From contig CAIIXF020000269.1 of NCBI GenBank assembly GCA_903813345.2, positions 29,694-93,693 of the forward strand: 64,000 bases of DNA. Reading direction: 5' to 3'. A program made the position numbers and the translations under genes. The DNA is from Owenia fusiformis. Lineage: Eukaryota > Annelida > Polychaeta > Sabellida > Oweniidae. Positions 42,836 through 56,900 of the stretch are shown one piece after another. The notes below the pieces were generated by a model. It saw only the letters and a program-made list of their open reading frames with translations. It was not told the origin of the DNA and made no database searches. Numbering within the stretch: position 1 is the stretch's first letter; every line of letters begins with the position of its first letter.

Positions 42836-43291
42836 GATCCTCCTCGGATGAGCGGTACGAAATAAATTTTCTTTCTAAAATTGAAATTAATGGTATAAAA
42901 TGATGTTATAGTTCAAGTTGAACAGAGTGGTGATGTCTCGTGTCATCTCGGGATGACACGTCGCCGGACGAGACACTCTTAGGATGAGATCCTCCTCGGA
43001 TGAGCGGTACGAAATAAATTTTCTTTCTAAAATTGAAATTAATGGTATAAAATGATGTTATAGTTCAAGTTGAACAGAGTGGTGATGTCTCGTGTCATCT
43101 CGGGATGACACGTCGCCGGACGAGACACTCTTAGGATGAGATCCTCCTCGGATGAGCGGTACGAAATAAATTTTCTTTCTAAAATTGAAATTAATGGTAT
43201 AAAATGATGTTATAGTTCAAGTTGAACAGAGTGGTGATGTCTCGTGTCATCTCGGGATGACACGTCGCCGGACGAGACACTCTTAGGATGA
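42836..43291. repeat. Three consecutive T4 monomers
   Basis: Copies starting at 42836, 42988 and 43140 all carry the 4-T form and are 152 bp each. Elsewhere in the left part of this block T4 copies are 10 to 17 units apart. A run of three suggests that one variant copy was duplicated locally, as expected from unequal exchange or slippage; chance or a consensus artefact remains possible. Confidence 0.85.
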
Positions 43292-46200
43292 GATCCTCCT
43301 CGGATGAGCGGTACGAAATAAATTTTTCTTTCTAAAATTGAAATTAATGGTATAAAATGATGTTATAGTTCAAGTTGAACAGAGTGGTGATGTCTCGTGT
43401 CATCTCGGGATGACACGTCGCCGGACGAGACACTCTTAGGATGAGATCCTCCTCGGATGAGCGGTACGAAATAAATTTTTCTTTCTAAAATTGAAATTAA
43501 TGGTATAAAATGATGTTATAGTTCAAGTTGAACAGAGTGGTGATGTCTCGTGTCATCTCGGGATGACACGTCGCCGGACGAGACACTCTTAGGATGAGAT
43601 CCTCCTCGGATGAGCGGTACGAAATAAATTTTTCTTTCTAAAATTGAAATTAATGGTATAAAATGATGTTATAGTTCAAGTTGAACAGAGTGGTGATGTC
43701 TCGTGTCATCTCGGGATGACACGTCGCCGGACGAGACACTCTTAGGATGAGATCCTCCTCGGATGAGCGGTACGAAATAAATTTTTCTTTCTAAAATTGA
43801 AATTAATGGTATAAAATGATGTTATAGTTCAAGTTGAACAGAGTGGTGATGTCTCGTGTCATCTCGGGATGACACGTCGCCGGACGAGACACTCTTAGGA
43901 TGAGATCCTCCTCGGATGAGCGGTACGAAATAAATTTTTCTTTCTAAAATTGAAATTAATGGTATAAAATGATGTTATAGTTCAAGTTGAACAGAGTGGT
44001 GATGTCTCGTGTCATCTCGGGATGACACGTCGCCGGACGAGACACTCTTAGGATGAGATCCTCCTCGGATGAGCGGTACGAAATAAATTTTTCTTTCTAA
44101 AATTGAAATTAATGGTATAAAATGATGTTATAGTTCAAGTTGAACAGAGTGGTGATGTCTCGTGTCATCTCGGGATGACACGTCGCCGGACGAGACACTC
44201 TTAGGATGAGATCCTCCTCGGATGAGCGGTACGAAATAAATTTTTCTTTCTAAAATTGAAATTAATGGTATAAAATGATGTTATAGTTCAAGTTGAACAG
44301 AGTGGTGATGTCTCGTGTCATCTCGGGATGACACGTCGCCGGACGAGACACTCTTAGGATGAGATCCTCCTCGGATGAGCGGTACGAAATAAATTTTTCT
44401 TTCTAAAATTGAAATTAATGGTATAAAATGATGTTATAGTTCAAGTTGAACAGAGTGGTGATGTCTCGTGTCATCTCGGGATGACACGTCGCCGGACGAG
44501 ACACTCTTAGGATGAGATCCTCCTCGGATGAGCGGTACGAAATAAATTTTTCTTTCTAAAATTGAAATTAATGGTATAAAATGATGTTATAGTTCAAGTT
44601 GAACAGAGTGGTGATGTCTCGTGTCATCTCGGGATGACACGTCGCCGGACGAGACACTCTTAGGATGAGATCCTCCTCGGATGAGCGGTACGAAATAAAT
44701 TTTCTTTCTAAAATTGAAATTAATGGTATAAAATGATGTTATAGTTCAAGTTGAACAGAGTGGTGATGTCTCGTGTCATCTCGGGATGACACGTCGCCGG
44801 ACGAGACACTCTTAGGATGAGATCCTCCTCGGATGAGCGGTACGAAATAAATTTTTCTTTCTAAAATTGAAATTAATGGTATAAAATGATGTTATAGTTC
44901 AAGTTGAACAGAGTGGTGATGTCTCGTGTCATCTCGGGATGACACGTCGCCGGACGAGACACTCTTAGGATGAGATCCTCCTCGGATGAGCGGTACGAAA
45001 TAAATTTTCTTTCTAAAATTGAAATTAATGGTATAAAATGATGTTATAGTTCAAGTTGAACAGAGTGGTGATGTCTCGTGTCATCTCGGGATGACACGTC
45101 GCCGGACGAGACACTCTTAGGATGAGATCCTCCTCGGATGAGCGGTACGAAATAAATTTTTCTTTCTAAAATTGAAATTAATGGTATAAAATGATGTTAT
45201 AGTTCAAGTTGAACAGAGTGGTGATGTCTCGTGTCATCTCGGGATGACACGTCGCCGGACGAGACACTCTTAGGATGAGATCCTCCTCGGATGAGCGGTA
45301 CGAAATAAATTTTTCTTTCTAAAATTGAAATTAATGGTATAAAATGATGTTATAGTTCAAGTTGAACAGAGTGGTGATGTCTCGTGTCATCTCGGGATGA
45401 CACGTCGCCGGACGAGACACTCTTAGGATGAGATCCTCCTCGGATGAGCGGTACGAAATAAATTTTTCTTTCTAAAATTGAAATTAATGGTATAAAATGA
45501 TGTTATAGTTCAAGTTGAACAGAGTGGTGATGTCTCGTGTCATCTCGGGATGACACGTCGCCGGACGAGACACTCTTAGGATGAGATCCTCCTCGGATGA
45601 GCGGTACGAAATAAATTTTTCTTTCTAAAATTGAAATTAATGGTATAAAATGATGTTATAGTTCAAGTTGAACAGAGTGGTGATGTCTCGTGTCATCTCG
45701 GGATGACACGTCGCCGGACGAGACACTCTTAGGATGAGATCCTCCTCGGATGAGCGGTACGAAATAAATTTTTCTTTCTAAAATTGAAATTAATGGTATA
45801 AAATGATGTTATAGTTCAAGTTGAACAGAGTGGTGATGTCTCGTGTCATCTCGGGATGACACGTCGCCGGACGAGACACTCTTAGGATGAGATCCTCCTC
45901 GGATGAGCGGTACGAAATAAATTTTCTTTCTAAAATTGAAATTAATGGTATAAAATGATGTTATAGTTCAAGTTGAACAGAGTGGTGATGTCTCGTGTCA
46001 TCTCGGGATGACACGTCGCCGGACGAGACACTCTTAGGATGAGATCCTCCTCGGATGAGCGGTACGAAATAAATTTTTCTTTCTAAAATTGAAATTAATG
46101 GTATAAAATGATGTTATAGTTCAAGTTGAACAGAGTGGTGATGTCTCGTGTCATCTCGGGATGACACGTCGCCGGACGAGACACTCTTAGGATGAGATCC

Positions 46201-49200
46201 TCCTCGGATGAGCGGTACGAAATAAATTTTTCTTTCTAAAATTGAAATTAATGGTATAAAATGATGTTATAGTTCAAGTTGAACAGAGTGGTGATGTCTC
46301 GTGTCATCTCGGGATGACACGTCGCCGGACGAGACACTCTTAGGATGAGATCCTCCTCGGATGAGCGGTACGAAATAAATTTTTCTTTCTAAAATTGAAA
46401 TTAATGGTATAAAATGATGTTATAGTTCAAGTTGAACAGAGTGGTGATGTCTCGTGTCATCTCGGGATGACACGTCGCCGGACGAGACACTCTTAGGATG
46501 AGATCCTCCTCGGATGAGCGGTACGAAATAAATTTTTCTTTCTAAAATTGAAATTAATGGTATAAAATGATGTTATAGTTCAAGTTGAACAGAGTGGTGA
46601 TGTCTCGTGTCATCTCGGGATGACACGTCGCCGGACGAGACACTCTTAGGATGAGATCCTCCTCGGATGAGCGGTACGAAATAAATTTTTCTTTCTAAAA
46701 TTGAAATTAATGGTATAAAATGATGTTATAGTTCAAGTTGAACAGAGTGGTGATGTCTCGTGTCATCTCGGGATGACACGTCGCCGGACGAGACACTCTT
46801 AGGATGAGATCCTCCTCGGATGAGCGGTACGAAATAAATTTTTCTTTCTAAAATTGAAATTAATGGTATAAAATGATGTTATAGTTCAAGTTGAACAGAG
46901 TGGTGATGTCTCGTGTCATCTCGGGATGACACGTCGCCGGACGAGACACTCTTAGGATGAGATCCTCCTCGGATGAGCGGTACGAAATAAATTTTTCTTT
47001 CTAAAATTGAAATTAATGGTATAAAATGATGTTATAGTTCAAGTTGAACAGAGTGGTGATGTCTCGTGTCATCTCGGGATGACACGTCGCCGGACGAGAC
47101 ACTCTTAGGATGAGATCCTCCTCGGATGAGCGGTACGAAATAAATTTTTCTTTCTAAAATTGAAATTAATGGTATAAAATGATGTTATAGTTCAAGTTGA
47201 ACAGAGTGGTGATGTCTCGTGTCATCTCGGGATGACACGTCGCCGGACGAGACACTCTTAGGATGAGATCCTCCTCGGATGAGCGGTACGAAATAAATTT
47301 TTCTTTCTAAAATTGAAATTAATGGTATAAAATGATGTTATAGTTCAAGTTGAACAGAGTGGTGATGTCTCGTGTCATCTCGGGATGACACGTCGCCGGA
47401 CGAGACACTCTTAGGATGAGATCCTCCTCGGATGAGCGGTACGAAATAAATTTTTCTTTCTAAAATTGAAATTAATGGTATAAAATGATGTTATAGTTCA
47501 AGTTGAACAGAGTGGTGATGTCTCGTGTCATCTCGGGATGACACGTCGCCGGACGAGACACTCTTAGGATGAGATCCTCCTCGGATGAGCGGTACGAAAT
47601 AAATTTTTCTTTCTAAAATTGAAATTAATGGTATAAAATGATGTTATAGTTCAAGTTGAACAGAGTGGTGATGTCTCGTGTCATCTCGGGATGACACGTC
47701 GCCGGACGAGACACTCTTAGGATGAGATCCTCCTCGGATGAGCGGTACGAAATAAATTTTCTTTCTAAAATTGAAATTAATGGTATAAAATGATGTTATA
47801 GTTCAAGTTGAACAGAGTGGTGATGTCTCGTGTCATCTCGGGATGACACGTCGCCGGACGAGACACTCTTAGGATGAGATCCTCCTCGGATGAGCGGTAC
47901 GAAATAAATTTTTCTTTCTAAAATTGAAATTAATGGTATAAAATGATGTTATAGTTCAAGTTGAACAGAGTGGTGATGTCTCGTGTCATCTCGGGATGAC
48001 ACGTCGCCGGACGAGACACTCTTAGGATGAGATCCTCCTCGGATGAGCGGTACGAAATAAATTTTTCTTTCTAAAATTGAAATTAATGGTATAAAATGAT
48101 GTTATAGTTCAAGTTGAACAGAGTGGTGATGTCTCGTGTCATCTCGGGATGACACGTCGCCGGACGAGACACTCTTAGGATGAGATCCTCCTCGGATGAG
48201 CGGTACGAAATAAATTTTTCTTTCTAAAATTGAAATTAATGGTATAAAATGATGTTATAGTTCAAGTTGAACAGAGTGGTGATGTCTCGTGTCATCTCGG
48301 GATGACACGTCGCCGGACGAGACACTCTTAGGATGAGATCCTCCTCGGATGAGCGGTACGAAATAAATTTTTCTTTCTAAAATTGAAATTAATGGTATAA
48401 AATGATGTTATAGTTCAAGTTGAACAGAGTGGTGATGTCTCGTGTCATCTCGGGATGACACGTCGCCGGACGAGACACTCTTAGGATGAGATCCTCCTCG
48501 GATGAGCGGTACGAAATAAATTTTTCTTTCTAAAATTGAAATTAATGGTATAAAATGATGTTATAGTTCAAGTTGAACAGAGTGGTGATGTCTCGTGTCA
48601 TCTCGGGATGACACGTCGCCGGACGAGACACTCTTAGGATGAGATCCTCCTCGGATGAGCGGTACGAAATAAATTTTTCTTTCTAAAATTGAAATTAATG
48701 GTATAAAATGATGTTATAGTTCAAGTTGAACAGAGTGGTGATGTCTCGTGTCATCTCGGGATGACACGTCGCCGGACGAGACACTCTTAGGATGAGATCC
48801 TCCTCGGATGAGCGGTACGAAATAAATTTTTCTTTCTAAAATTGAAATTAATGGTATAAAATGATGTTATAGTTCAAGTTGAACAGAGTGGTGATGTCTC
48901 GTGTCATCTCGGGATGACACGTCGCCGGACGAGACACTCTTAGGATGAGATCCTCCTCGGATGAGCGGTACGAAATAAATTTTCTTTCTAAAATTGAAAT
49001 TAATGGTATAAAATGATGTTATAGTTCAAGTTGAACAGAGTGGTGATGTCTCGTGTCATCTCGGGATGACACGTCGCCGGACGAGACACTCTTAGGATGA
49101 GATCCTCCTCGGATGAGCGGTACGAAATAAATTTTTCTTTCTAAAATTGAAATTAATGGTATAAAATGATGTTATAGTTCAAGTTGAACAGAGTGGTGAT

Positions 49201-50782
49201 GTCTCGTGTCATCTCGGGATGACACGTCGCCGGACGAGACACTCTTAGGATGAGATCCTCCTCGGATGAGCGGTACGAAATAAATTTTTCTTTCTAAAAT
49301 TGAAATTAATGGTATAAAATGATGTTATAGTTCAAGTTGAACAGAGTGGTGATGTCTCGTGTCATCTCGGGATGACACGTCGCCGGACGAGACACTCTTA
49401 GGATGAGATCCTCCTCGGATGAGCGGTACGAAATAAATTTTTCTTTCTAAAATTGAAATTAATGGTATAAAATGATGTTATAGTTCAAGTTGAACAGAGT
49501 GGTGATGTCTCGTGTCATCTCGGGATGACACGTCGCCGGACGAGACACTCTTAGGATGAGATCCTCCTCGGATGAGCGGTACGAAATAAATTTTTCTTTC
49601 TAAAATTGAAATTAATGGTATAAAATGATGTTATAGTTCAAGTTGAACAGAGTGGTGATGTCTCGTGTCATCTCGGGATGACACGTCGCCGGACGAGACA
49701 CTCTTAGGATGAGATCCTCCTCGGATGAGCGGTACGAAATAAATTTTTCTTTCTAAAATTGAAATTAATGGTATAAAATGATGTTATAGTTCAAGTTGAA
49801 CAGAGTGGTGATGTCTCGTGTCATCTCGGGATGACACGTCGCCGGACGAGACACTCTTAGGATGAGATCCTCCTCGGATGAGCGGTACGAAATAAATTTT
49901 TCTTTCTAAAATTGAAATTAATGGTATAAAATGATGTTATAGTTCAAGTTGAACAGAGTGGTGATGTCTCGTGTCATCTCGGGATGACACGTCGCCGGAC
50001 GAGACACTCTTAGGATGAGATCCTCCTCGGATGAGCGGTACGAAATAAATTTTTCTTTCTAAAATTGAAATTAATGGTATAAAATGATGTTATAGTTCAA
50101 GTTGAACAGAGTGGTGATGTCTCGTGTCATCTCGGGATGACACGTCGCCGGACGAGACACTCTTAGGATGAGATCCTCCTCGGATGAGCGGTACGAAATA
50201 AATTTTTCTTTCTAAAATTGAAATTAATGGTATAAAATGATGTTATAGTTCAAGTTGAACAGAGTGGTGATGTCTCGTGTCATCTCGGGATGACACGTCG
50301 CCGGACGAGACACTCTTAGGATGAGATCCTCCTCGGATGAGCGGTACGAAATAAATTTTCTTTCTAAAATTGAAATTAATGGTATAAAATGATGTTATAG
50401 TTCAAGTTGAACAGAGTGGTGATGTCTCGTGTCATCTCGGGATGACACGTCGCCGGACGAGACACTCTTAGGATGAGATCCTCCTCGGATGAGCGGTACG
50501 AAATAAATTTTTCTTTCTAAAATTGAAATTAATGGTATAAAATGATGTTATAGTTCAAGTTGAACAGAGTGGTGATGTCTCGTGTCATCTCGGGATGACA
50601 CGTCGCCGGACGAGACACTCTTAGGATGAGATCCTCCTCGGATGAGCGGTACGAAATAAATTTTTCTTTCTAAAATTGAAATTAATGGTATAAAATGATG
50701 TTATAGTTCAAGTTGAACAGAGTGGTGATGTCTCGTGTCATCTCGGGATGACACGTCGCCGGACGAGACACTCTTAGGATGA

Positions 50783-51086
50783 GATCCTCCTCGGATGAGC
50801 GGTACGAAATAAATTTTCTTTCTAAAATTGAAATTAATGGTATAAAATGATGTTATAGTTCAAGTTGAACAGAGTGGTGATGTCTCGTGTCATCTCGGGA
50901 TGACACGTCGCCGGACGAGACACTCTTAGGATGAGATCCTCCTCGGATGAGCGGTACGAAATAAATTTTCTTTCTAAAATTGAAATTAATGGTATAAAAT
51001 GATGTTATAGTTCAAGTTGAACAGAGTGGTGATGTCTCGTGTCATCTCGGGATGACACGTCGCCGGACGAGACACTCTTAGGATGA
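50783..51086. repeat. Adjacent pair of T4 monomers
   Basis: Copies starting at 50783 and 50935 both have T4 in place of T5. Two T5 copies separate them from the T4 copy at 50325. The pair belongs to the denser right part of the polymorphic block. Confidence 0.85.
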
Positions 51087-52309
51087 GATCCTCCTCGGAT
51101 GAGCGGTACGAAATAAATTTTTCTTTCTAAAATTGAAATTAATGGTATAAAATGATGTTATAGTTCAAGTTGAACAGAGTGGTGATGTCTCGTGTCATCT
51201 CGGGATGACACGTCGCCGGACGAGACACTCTTAGGATGAGATCCTCCTCGGATGAGCGGTACGAAATAAATTTTTCTTTCTAAAATTGAAATTAATGGTA
51301 TAAAATGATGTTATAGTTCAAGTTGAACAGAGTGGTGATGTCTCGTGTCATCTCGGGATGACACGTCGCCGGACGAGACACTCTTAGGATGAGATCCTCC
51401 TCGGATGAGCGGTACGAAATAAATTTTTCTTTCTAAAATTGAAATTAATGGTATAAAATGATGTTATAGTTCAAGTTGAACAGAGTGGTGATGTCTCGTG
51501 TCATCTCGGGATGACACGTCGCCGGACGAGACACTCTTAGGATGAGATCCTCCTCGGATGAGCGGTACGAAATAAATTTTTCTTTCTAAAATTGAAATTA
51601 ATGGTATAAAATGATGTTATAGTTCAAGTTGAACAGAGTGGTGATGTCTCGTGTCATCTCGGGATGACACGTCGCCGGACGAGACACTCTTAGGATGAGA
51701 TCCTCCTCGGATGAGCGGTACGAAATAAATTTTTCTTTCTAAAATTGAAATTAATGGTATAAAATGATGTTATAGTTCAAGTTGAACAGAGTGGTGATGT
51801 CTCGTGTCATCTCGGGATGACACGTCGCCGGACGAGACACTCTTAGGATGAGATCCTCCTCGGATGAGCGGTACGAAATAAATTTTTCTTTCTAAAATTG
51901 AAATTAATGGTATAAAATGATGTTATAGTTCAAGTTGAACAGAGTGGTGATGTCTCGTGTCATCTCGGGATGACACGTCGCCGGACGAGACACTCTTAGG
52001 ATGAGATCCTCCTCGGATGAGCGGTACGAAATAAATTTTCTTTCTAAAATTGAAATTAATGGTATAAAATGATGTTATAGTTCAAGTTGAACAGAGTGGT
52101 GATGTCTCGTGTCATCTCGGGATGACACGTCGCCGGACGAGACACTCTTAGGATGAGATCCTCCTCGGATGAGCGGTACGAAATAAATTTTTCTTTCTAA
52201 AATTGAAATTAATGGTATAAAATGATGTTATAGTTCAAGTTGAACAGAGTGGTGATGTCTCGTGTCATCTCGGGATGACACGTCGCCGGACGAGACACTC
52301 TTAGGATGA

Positions 52310-52613
52310 GATCCTCCTCGGATGAGCGGTACGAAATAAATTTTCTTTCTAAAATTGAAATTAATGGTATAAAATGATGTTATAGTTCAAGTTGAACAGA
52401 GTGGTGATGTCTCGTGTCATCTCGGGATGACACGTCGCCGGACGAGACACTCTTAGGATGAGATCCTCCTCGGATGAGCGGTACGAAATAAATTTTCTTT
52501 CTAAAATTGAAATTAATGGTATAAAATGATGTTATAGTTCAAGTTGAACAGAGTGGTGATGTCTCGTGTCATCTCGGGATGACACGTCGCCGGACGAGAC
52601 ACTCTTAGGATGA
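52310..52613. repeat. Adjacent pair of T4 monomers
   Basis: Copies starting at 52310 and 52462 both have T4. Further T4 copies lie two units upstream (52005) and three units downstream (52920), the highest local density of the variant in the window. Confidence 0.85.
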
Positions 52614-53530
52614 GATCCTCCTCGGATGAGCGGTACGAAATAAATTTTTCTTTCTAAAATTGAAATTAATGGTATAAAATGATGTTATAGTTCAAGTTGA
52701 ACAGAGTGGTGATGTCTCGTGTCATCTCGGGATGACACGTCGCCGGACGAGACACTCTTAGGATGAGATCCTCCTCGGATGAGCGGTACGAAATAAATTT
52801 TTCTTTCTAAAATTGAAATTAATGGTATAAAATGATGTTATAGTTCAAGTTGAACAGAGTGGTGATGTCTCGTGTCATCTCGGGATGACACGTCGCCGGA
52901 CGAGACACTCTTAGGATGAGATCCTCCTCGGATGAGCGGTACGAAATAAATTTTCTTTCTAAAATTGAAATTAATGGTATAAAATGATGTTATAGTTCAA
53001 GTTGAACAGAGTGGTGATGTCTCGTGTCATCTCGGGATGACACGTCGCCGGACGAGACACTCTTAGGATGAGATCCTCCTCGGATGAGCGGTACGAAATA
53101 AATTTTTCTTTCTAAAATTGAAATTAATGGTATAAAATGATGTTATAGTTCAAGTTGAACAGAGTGGTGATGTCTCGTGTCATCTCGGGATGACACGTCG
53201 CCGGACGAGACACTCTTAGGATGAGATCCTCCTCGGATGAGCGGTACGAAATAAATTTTTCTTTCTAAAATTGAAATTAATGGTATAAAATGATGTTATA
53301 GTTCAAGTTGAACAGAGTGGTGATGTCTCGTGTCATCTCGGGATGACACGTCGCCGGACGAGACACTCTTAGGATGAGATCCTCCTCGGATGAGCGGTAC
53401 GAAATAAATTTTTCTTTCTAAAATTGAAATTAATGGTATAAAATGATGTTATAGTTCAAGTTGAACAGAGTGGTGATGTCTCGTGTCATCTCGGGATGAC
53501 ACGTCGCCGGACGAGACACTCTTAGGATGA

Positions 53531-53984
53531 GATCCTCCTCGGATGAGCGGTACGAAATAAATTTTTCTTTCTAAAATTGAAATTAATGGTATAAAATGAT
53601 GTTATAGTTCAAGTTGAACCGAGTGGTGATGTCTCGTGCATCTCGGGATGACACGTCGCGGACGAGACACTCTTAGGATGAGATCCTCCTCGGAAATGAG
53701 CGGTACGAAATAAATTTTCTTTCTAAAATTGAATTAATGGTATAAAATGATGTTATAGTTCAAGTTGAACAGAGTGGTGATGTCTCGTGTCATCTCGGGA
53801 TGACACGTCGCGGACGAGACACTCTTAGGATGAGAATCCTCCTCGGATGAGCGCTACGAAATAAATTTTTCTTTCTAAATTGAAATTAATGGTATAAAAT
53901 GATGTTATAGTCAAGTTGAACAGAGTGGTGATGTCCGTGTCATCTCGGGATGACACGTCGCCGGACGAGACACTCTTAGGATGA
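53531..53984. repeat. Three adjacent damaged monomers
   Basis: Copies of 151, 152 and 151 bp carry 12 changes. Copy 53531: A to C at 53620, loss of one base in the CGTGTCATC arm near 53639, loss of a C in CGCCGG near 53659. Copy 53682: AA inserted at about 53694, T4, loss of an A in GAAATT, loss of a C in CGCCGG. Copy 53834: extra A in GATCC, G to C at 53854, loss of an A in CTAAAATTG, loss of a T in AGTTCAAG, loss of a T in GTCTCG. The two substitutions are the only ones I found in the window. Ten of the 12 changes are indels, the usual signature of an uncorrected long-read stretch. The copies immediately upstream, and the one at 53985 downstream, are perfect. Confidence 0.95.
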
Positions 53985-56900
53985 GATCCTCCTCGGATGA
54001 GCGGTACGAAATAAATTTTTCTTTCTAAAATTGAAATTAATGGTATAAAATGATGTTATAGTTCAAGTTGAACAGAGTGGTGATGTCTCGTGTCATCTCG
54101 GGATGACACGTCGCCGGACGAGACACTCTTAGGATGAGATCCTCCTCGGATGAGCGGTACGAAATAATTTTTCTTTCTAAAATTGAAATTAATGGTATAA
54201 AATGATGTTATAGTTCAAGTTGAACAGAGTGGTGATGTCTCGTGTCATCTCGGGATGACACGTCGCCGGACGAGACACTCTTAGGATGAGATCCTCCTCG
54301 GATGAGCGGTACGAAATAAATTTTTTCTTTCTAAAATTGAAATTAATGGTATAAAATGATGTTATAGTTCAAGTTGAACAGAGTGGTGGATGTCTCGTGT
54401 CATCTCGGGATGACACGTCGCCGGACGAGACACTCTTAGGATGAGATCCTCCTCGGATGAGCGGTACGAAATAAATTTTTCTTTCTAAAATTGAAATTAA
54501 TGGTATAAAATGATGTTATAGTTCAAGTTGAACAGAGTGGTGATGTCTCGTGTCATCTCGGGATGACACGTCGCCGGACGAGACACTCTTAGGATGAGAT
54601 CCTCCTCGGATGAGCGGTACGAAATAAATTTTTCTTTCTAAAATTGAAATTAATGGTATAAAATGATGTTATAGTTCAAGTTGAACAGAGTGGTGATGTC
54701 TCGTGTCATCTCGGGATGACACGTCGCCGGACGAGACACTCTTAGGATGAGATCCTCCTCGGATGAGCGGTACGAAATAAATTTTTCTTTCTAAAATTGA
54801 AATTAATGGTATAAAATGATGTTATAGTTCAAGTTGAACAGAGTGGTGATGTCTCGTGTCATCTCGGGATGACACGTCGCCGGACGAGACACTCTTAGGA
54901 TGAGATCCTCCTCGGTATGAGCGGTACGAAATAAATTTTTCTTTCTAAAATTGAAATTAATGGTATAAAATGATGTTATAGTTCAAGTTGAACAGAGTGG
55001 TGATGTCTCGTGTCATCTCGGGATGACACGTCGCCGGACGAGACACTCTTAGGATGAGATCCTCCTCGGATGAGCGGTACGAAATAAATTTTTCTTTCTA
55101 AAATTGAAATTAATGGTATAAAATGATGTTATAGTTCAAGTTGAACAGAGTGGTGATGTCTCGTGTCATCTCGGGATGACACGTCGCCGGACGAGACACT
55201 CTTAGGATGAGATCCTCCTCGGATGAGCGGTACGAAATAAATTTTTCTTTCTAAAATTGAAATTAATGGTATAAAATGATGTTATAGTTCAAGTTGAACA
55301 GAGTGGTGATGTCTCGTGTCATCTCGGGATGACACGTCGCCGGACGAGACACTCTTAGGATGAGATCCTCCTCGGATGAGCGGTACGAAATAAATTTTTC
55401 TTTCTAAAATTGAAATTAATGGTATAAAATGATGTTATAGTTCAAGTTGAACAGAGTGGTGATGTCTCGTGTCATCTCGGGATGACACGTCGCCGGACGA
55501 GACACTCTTAGGATGAGATCCTCCTCGGATGAGCGGTACGAAATAAATTTTTCTTTCTAAAATTGAAATTAATGGTATAAAATGATGTTATAGTTCAAGT
55601 TGAACAGAGTGGTGATGTCTCGTGTCATCTCGGGATGACACGTCGCCGGACGAGACACTCTTAGGATGAGATCCTCCTCGGATGAGCGGTACGAAATAAA
55701 TTTTTCTTTCTAAAATTGAAATTAATGGTATAAAATGATGTTATAGTTCAAGTTGAACAGAGTGGTGATGTCTCGTGTCATCTCGGGATGACACGTCGCC
55801 GGACGAGACACTCTTAGGATGAGATCCTCCTCGGATGAGCGGTACGAAATAAATTTTTCTTTCTAAAATTGAAATTAATGGTATAAAATGATGTTATAGT
55901 TCAAGTTGAACAGAGTGGTGATGTCTCGTGTCATCTCGGGATGACACGTCGCCGGACGAGACACTCTTAGGATGAGATCCTCCTCGGATGAGCGGTACGA
56001 AATAAATTTTTTCTTTCTAAAATTGAAATTAATGGTATAAAATGATGTATAGTTCAAGTTGAACAGAGTGGTGATGTCTCGTGTCATCTCGGGATGACAC
56101 GTCGCCGGACGAGACACTCTTAGGATGAGATCCTCCTCGGATGAGCGGTACGAAATAAATTTTCTTTCTAAAATTGAAATTAATGGTATAAAATGATGTT
56201 ATAGTTCAAGTTGAACAGAGTGGTGATGTCTCGTGTCATCTCGGGATGACACGTCGCCGGACGAGACACTCTTAGGATGAGATCCTCCTCGGATGAGCGG
56301 TACGAAATAAATTTTTCTTTCTAAAATTGAAATTAATGGTATAAAATGATGTTATAGTTCAAGTTGAACAGAGTGGTGATGTCTCGTGTCATCTCGGGAT
56401 GACACGTCGCCGGACGAGACACTCTTAGGATGAGATCCTCCTCGGATGAGCGGTACGAAATAAATTTTTCTTTCTAAAATTGAAATTAATGGTATAAAAT
56501 GATGTTATAGTTCAAGTTGAACAGAGTGGTGATGTCTCGTGTCATCTCGGGATGACACGTCGCCGGACGAGACACTCTTAGGATGAGATCCTCCTCGGAT
56601 GAGCGGTACGAAATAAATTTTTCTTTCTAAATTGAAATTAATGGTATAAAATGATGTTATAGTTCAAGTTGAACAGAGTGGTGATGTCTCGTGTCATCTC
56701 GGGATGACACGTCGCCGGACGAGACACTCTTAGGATGAGATCCTCCTCGGATGAGCGGTACGAAATAAATTTTTCTTTCTAAAATTGAAATTAATGGTAT
56801 AAAATGATGTTATAGTTCAAGTTGAACAGAGTGGTGATGTCTCGTGTCATCTCGGGATGACACGTCGCCGGACGAGACACTCTTAGGATGAGATCCTCCT

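Larger units (their letters stand above)
33508..53530. repeat. 131 monomers with a T5/T4 length polymorphism
   Basis: The only difference from the reference unit is at the T5 run (unit positions 32-36), shortened to T4 in 20 copies of 152 bp. These start at 33508, 35037, 36872, 38707, 40236, 42836, 42988, 43140, 44669, 44974, 45891, 47726, 48949, 50325, 50783, 50935, 52005, 52310, 52462 and 52920. The block length (20,023 bp = 131 x 153 - 20) confirms the list. T4 copies are 5 of the first 61 and 15 of the last 70. The two A4 runs in the same unit never change here, which favours a real variant over general homopolymer error, although T5 is the longest run and so the most error-prone. There are no genes. 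Confidence 0.95.

Noticed and set aside
53531-53984. Biological edge of the array or insertion site of a mobile element
   Set aside because: No foreign sequence, target-site duplication or change of unit family occurs. The same unit continues in the same orientation and phase on both sides.
55875-56117. Open reading frame of 80 codons on the minus strand
   Set aside because: It spans two satellite units and opens only because one unit has T6 for T5 and a lost T in GATGTTATAG. The protein repeats the same satellite-derived segment twice, the consensus frame is closed, and there is no sign of a gene.
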